Assembly: GCA_031472005.1 (NCBI GenBank) | Contig: PZJY01000008.1 | Span: forward strand, 1,054,001 to 1,118,000 | DNA: 64,000 nucleotides | Direction: 5' to 3' | Source of the DNA: Tetracladium setigerum | Taxonomy: Eukaryota; Ascomycota; Leotiomycetes; Helotiales | Program-made: the position numbers and the translations under genes | Part shown: piece after piece, positions 60,657-64,000 of the stretch | Layout of the letters: each line of letters starts with the position of its first letter | How positions within the stretch are numbered: the stretch's first letter is position 1 | Notes under the pieces: model-generated | What the model was told of the DNA's origin: nothing | What the model saw: the letters and a program-made list of their open reading frames with translations, nothing else | Database searches by the model: none

Positions 60657-63600
60657 ACCCACCTGATTTTCTTTTTCGCTGGCTCGGATGACACTCTACG
60701 ATGATCTACGAATCTGTGTTTTTCAGCACCGATGGGAGCCATTGCTATAGAGTGCGATCTAATCTGAGATCTTGGGATTACCTCTTAACTGAACGTGGTC
60801 GACAAATATTTGGGTTTCGCATGGAAATGGTCTCAACCTCTCATTCGGAATGGTCTTCGTCATTAAGCATTTCTGCGAGGTGGTGTGGTCTGGTATTCTA
60901 TGGCCACCTGGGGCTTCATTCTTTCCTGTATCTTTTTGAGCGCTTGCTTTTCTGGTTCTTGCATGTCTTTTTTTCATCCGCGATCGGGGAGTTATGCATC
61001 TTATTTTTTTTTCAGCGAACCGACTCTCCTCGACCTTCGGACATAGACTGGTTTTAATTTTTGCAAATCGTTTTGCTCTGGGCCACAAGGCACGGCGGGG
61101 GCTTCCCACAACACGAGTTCTGGAGTTGAACGGCCGCCTTGAGATTGTTAATTTGAGTTTTTGTGTGTGTTTTGTTTTCTGGAAAAAGTTGCTGCTATGG
61201 GTTATGGATATGGGAGGGGTATGGGAATATTATGCCTTTGGCGGTGGGAAAATAAAGGCTTATGGAAACAATCTTCGGCAAGAGCCATTGAATTATTAGT
61301 TCATTTGGAATGGTTGTGGTTTGAGAGGGGGAAAAGAATGGAAGGTTGATCATCATGAGCGCGGGGAACACAAAATGTTGGCCGCTGCCTGGATTGACTG
61401 GAAGTCTTTTTGGTCGGGATTTGAATTAATGGAGGAAGCAAAGCAAGGGGTGGGGAAAGGGAGAACCTAATCTCCCCCTTGGCGCGAGGAGAGAGAAGAG
61501 AGAAAATGCATAATTGCACTAGCATAGCCCAGCAGTAGGAATGGAATTGAAGCTTCCGATTGAGGGTAGACTTTTTAAAAACTCAAAAAACCCAAGAACG
61601 CCTGAAAATGTGGTCCCATTATTCGCTAATCTTTTGTGACATATGTCTCTTTTTTGTTAAAAACGTACGTTGCTTAACAGGTATTATTATTTCCGGAGAG
61701 CGAGAGAGTGCGAAGTGCGACTGAGTGAGCGAGTGGTTGAGCGAGTGAGAAAGAGAACCTCTTTTTTTGGTGGCAACTGACGTGACAGTGTCCGAAGTTG
61801 CCGGCTTCGACCAGAAGTACATACCACACACATACTGTGCATAACATCATCCTGGACCATGACTGACTGGCATGAGTGAGGCGTACGAACGATGAACGAG
61901 GGAACGAAAGGGAAGGGAAGGGAGAAGGCTTGGGGGAGATAGGGAAGGCATGGATGAGAAAGGATAGGAAGGAAGGAAGGCATGGGGAAAGAGAGAGTGT
62001 GAGAAAGCGGTGAGTGAGTGAGGAAGCGAGTGGGAGACTGAGAAAAAAAAAGTGAGAGTACAGTATCAGCCCACTCGTCACTACCTACCCACCTATCACT
62101 ACTACGATCCAAGGGAGCAACGCTTGGTAGATGGAGCAGAGAATGATGTGATGTTTTAAATTTGGCGGCTGAGATATGCATCAGTATGCATATATGTTTA
62201 TACATCTATACATATACTCCTAGCGAGGAGAATTTGGATATAAAAGTTTCGAACATTGGGGTCTTATTGCTTTGTCACTCACAAAAAATTGGCATTCTAC
62301 ATTACTATATTTCTATCTAGAAAACCTGTGGGCAACCTAATTTCTCTAGAATAAAAGTTAAGCGTGGTTTTATTTTTATTTGTTTTTCCCTCTCTATTTT
62401 AGTTATCACAAGATCTAGAGTATTCCATTCGTACGATGACGTTGTTGTTGTTAGCGAGGGGTTGAGCTTTCGAGTGTGGGGTGAAGGGAAATGGAAAGGA
62501 AAAAGAAAAACCCGCTAGAACTAGAACAAGTACGAAATCGTTAAGGTACTTCACCGTATTTTATATTCAAAATAACCTAGCCTCAAAAGAAAATCAAAAG
62601 CAATATACAATGACGATAGCGGAGTTGTTCAGTACAGCACAGTCTAGTACTACAGTAGGCACTTCTGAAGCTTCGACCTTTTTGCTTGTTGGGTAATGTT
62701 CGCTTCACTTTTTTTGGGGGGGGGGGGGGGGTTTCTGGTTGGTTTGAAAAAGAAAGCAGGTACGAACGAAGCGGCATTCGAATAATACGACAGCTAACAA
62801 AAGGAAGAATTGTGGAGGAGATGAGATCGAGATAGAGATCGAGATCGCGATAATGTATGATGATGATCATGGGTGGATTCAGATGTGGAGTTCCTTTGGA
62901 AACAAACAAAGGACCCAGAAAAGAGGGGCGGCCTAGACTTTGATCACTACGGAGCAGGTCGAATATGTTGTGGATGTGGATTTGTTTCAATGTTGGAGCT
63001 GGATCAAGAGGAAGGAAAGATGATGTGGAAACAAAGATAGTGGAGGTACTATAGTGGAGGTAAGTAAGTGGAGGTAGTGGAGTATATCAATGCCTTATGA
63101 CCAAGGACAAAAAAACCATGGCAAAGTTTATTTCGATGATGCGATTTTGGTTCTTGTGGATGTGGCTGGAGCATCTATCTTTTTGTAGGGAAGGGGCGGG
63201 GAGCTTTATGCGTTGTTGATATGAGTGGATTTTTGGAGATATGGGGTGTTGGAGTTGACGTTGGAGTTTTGTGGATGCGTGATGTAAGATTATTATGACA
63301 TGGGATGGATAGCTGCTGGAAAATGTAAAGAGGGGAAAAAGATGGGAATTATATTAGATTTATTGTGGAGTCACTAATCCTTTTTTTAAAGCTTTCAATA
63401 TTTCTAATACTATAATAACAGGCACATAATAATACATCTTACTTAGTCATGATATCCCTCCCTTTCTAGACGTCAAAGTGAAGGCGCGAAAATCGACCGA
63501 GCACAGTGGCGGCAGGGTGAGAGCATGCAAATGAGGTGGATTTCGAGAATGAGGCTAGTAGGAAGGAAAGCAAAAAGTCGTAAATCTAGAAGTGTCCAGG

Positions 63601-64000
63601 AGGGACCTAAAATCCCAAGAAGAAAGGGTTGCTGGTTAGGTGGTGAAGTGTTGACCTGATCTTTGCCAAGGACAGATCCGAATCCAAGATCTTACAATAA
63701 TGACCAGCCATTGCATTTAGTAATTTACTTATATTTTATATATATTCCGTTACCAATATTTAATGTTATGTAAAGTAGCCCCTAGCTTATCGCCGACATT
63801 TACCACTAATAACTCTTCCGCGAAGACTTCTGCGAAACTGTTTTCCTCCTCCACATTCCCAATCGTTGTTGATGATTCACGACTCCTCCTAGTGATAAGA
63901 GTAAAGAATAATCACACAAACACACAGATCCAAAAGCTGTCTTTCAAAGCTAGCTCAGGAGATGGCGCTCATAAACTCCTTCGATCAGTCTTCCCCAACA
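60657..64000. other. Intergenic, no gene seen
   Basis: The CBM21 gene 3' UTR is followed by about 3 kb with no supportable protein or RNA gene. It contains a poly-G run (62716–62731), a GAGATCGAGATA-type repeat near 62821–62850, and three TGGAGGTA copies near 63041–63080. Confidence 0.5.
62716..62731. repeat. Poly-G run (16)
   Basis: Seen directly, preceded by a T7 run. Confidence 0.9.

Noticed and set aside
1..64000. CRISPR array, bacterial operons or prophage
   Set aside because: The window is eukaryotic with spliced genes; no regularly spaced repeats were seen.

Overview
This is a stretch of nuclear chromosome from a filamentous ascomycete (Pezizomycotina). Three things point there: short GT–AG introns (mostly 47–90 nt), a dispersed 5S rRNA gene of the filamentous-fungal type, and gene families typical of that group. 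A class such as Leotiomycetes is possible, but the sequence alone does not prove it. About eleven protein genes and one 5S rRNA gene can be supported.

Layout. (1) 0.8–2.6 kb: a 14-helix MFS transporter with three single-base frame breaks. (2) 2.6–7.9 kb: AT-rich, gene-poor DNA that looks like a decayed repeat. (3) 7.9–24.6 kb: a dense block with a 1669-aa fusion of an IDO/PrnB-type heme domain, an NADPH/FAD reductase and cytochrome b5; an RMD1/RMD8/Sif2-family protein (-); an HMG-box INO80-type protein (-); chaperonin CCT8 (+); an ACC-synthase-like PLP aminotransferase (+); and a two-SH3 protein (+). (4) 25.4–38.3 kb: a 1416-aa repeat protein with an N-terminal membrane anchor and a C-terminal KDEL (-), the ER ubiquitin ligase Doa10 (+), a 5S rRNA gene (-) and mitochondrial BolA3 (-). 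(5) 39–58 kb: a gene desert of about 17–19 kb with broken coding traces at its left edge, many microsatellites, and many palindromic GTAC-core motifs. (6) 58.3–60.7 kb: a CBM21 regulatory subunit of protein phosphatase 1 (+). (7) 60.7–64 kb: no gene seen.

The genes do not form one pathway; most are conserved housekeeping functions. The most unusual item is the first large gene. It joins a heme dioxygenase-type domain to its own electron supply (NADPH to FAD to heme b5), which suggests a self-sufficient heme enzyme. It carries no flavodoxin/FMN domain.

A technical point affects the whole annotation. Eight single-base deficits, most of them in or beside short homopolymers, break five otherwise intact reading frames. 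Restoring one base at each site makes every exon phase and total length consistent. Assembly or base-calling errors are therefore more likely than eight true mutations.
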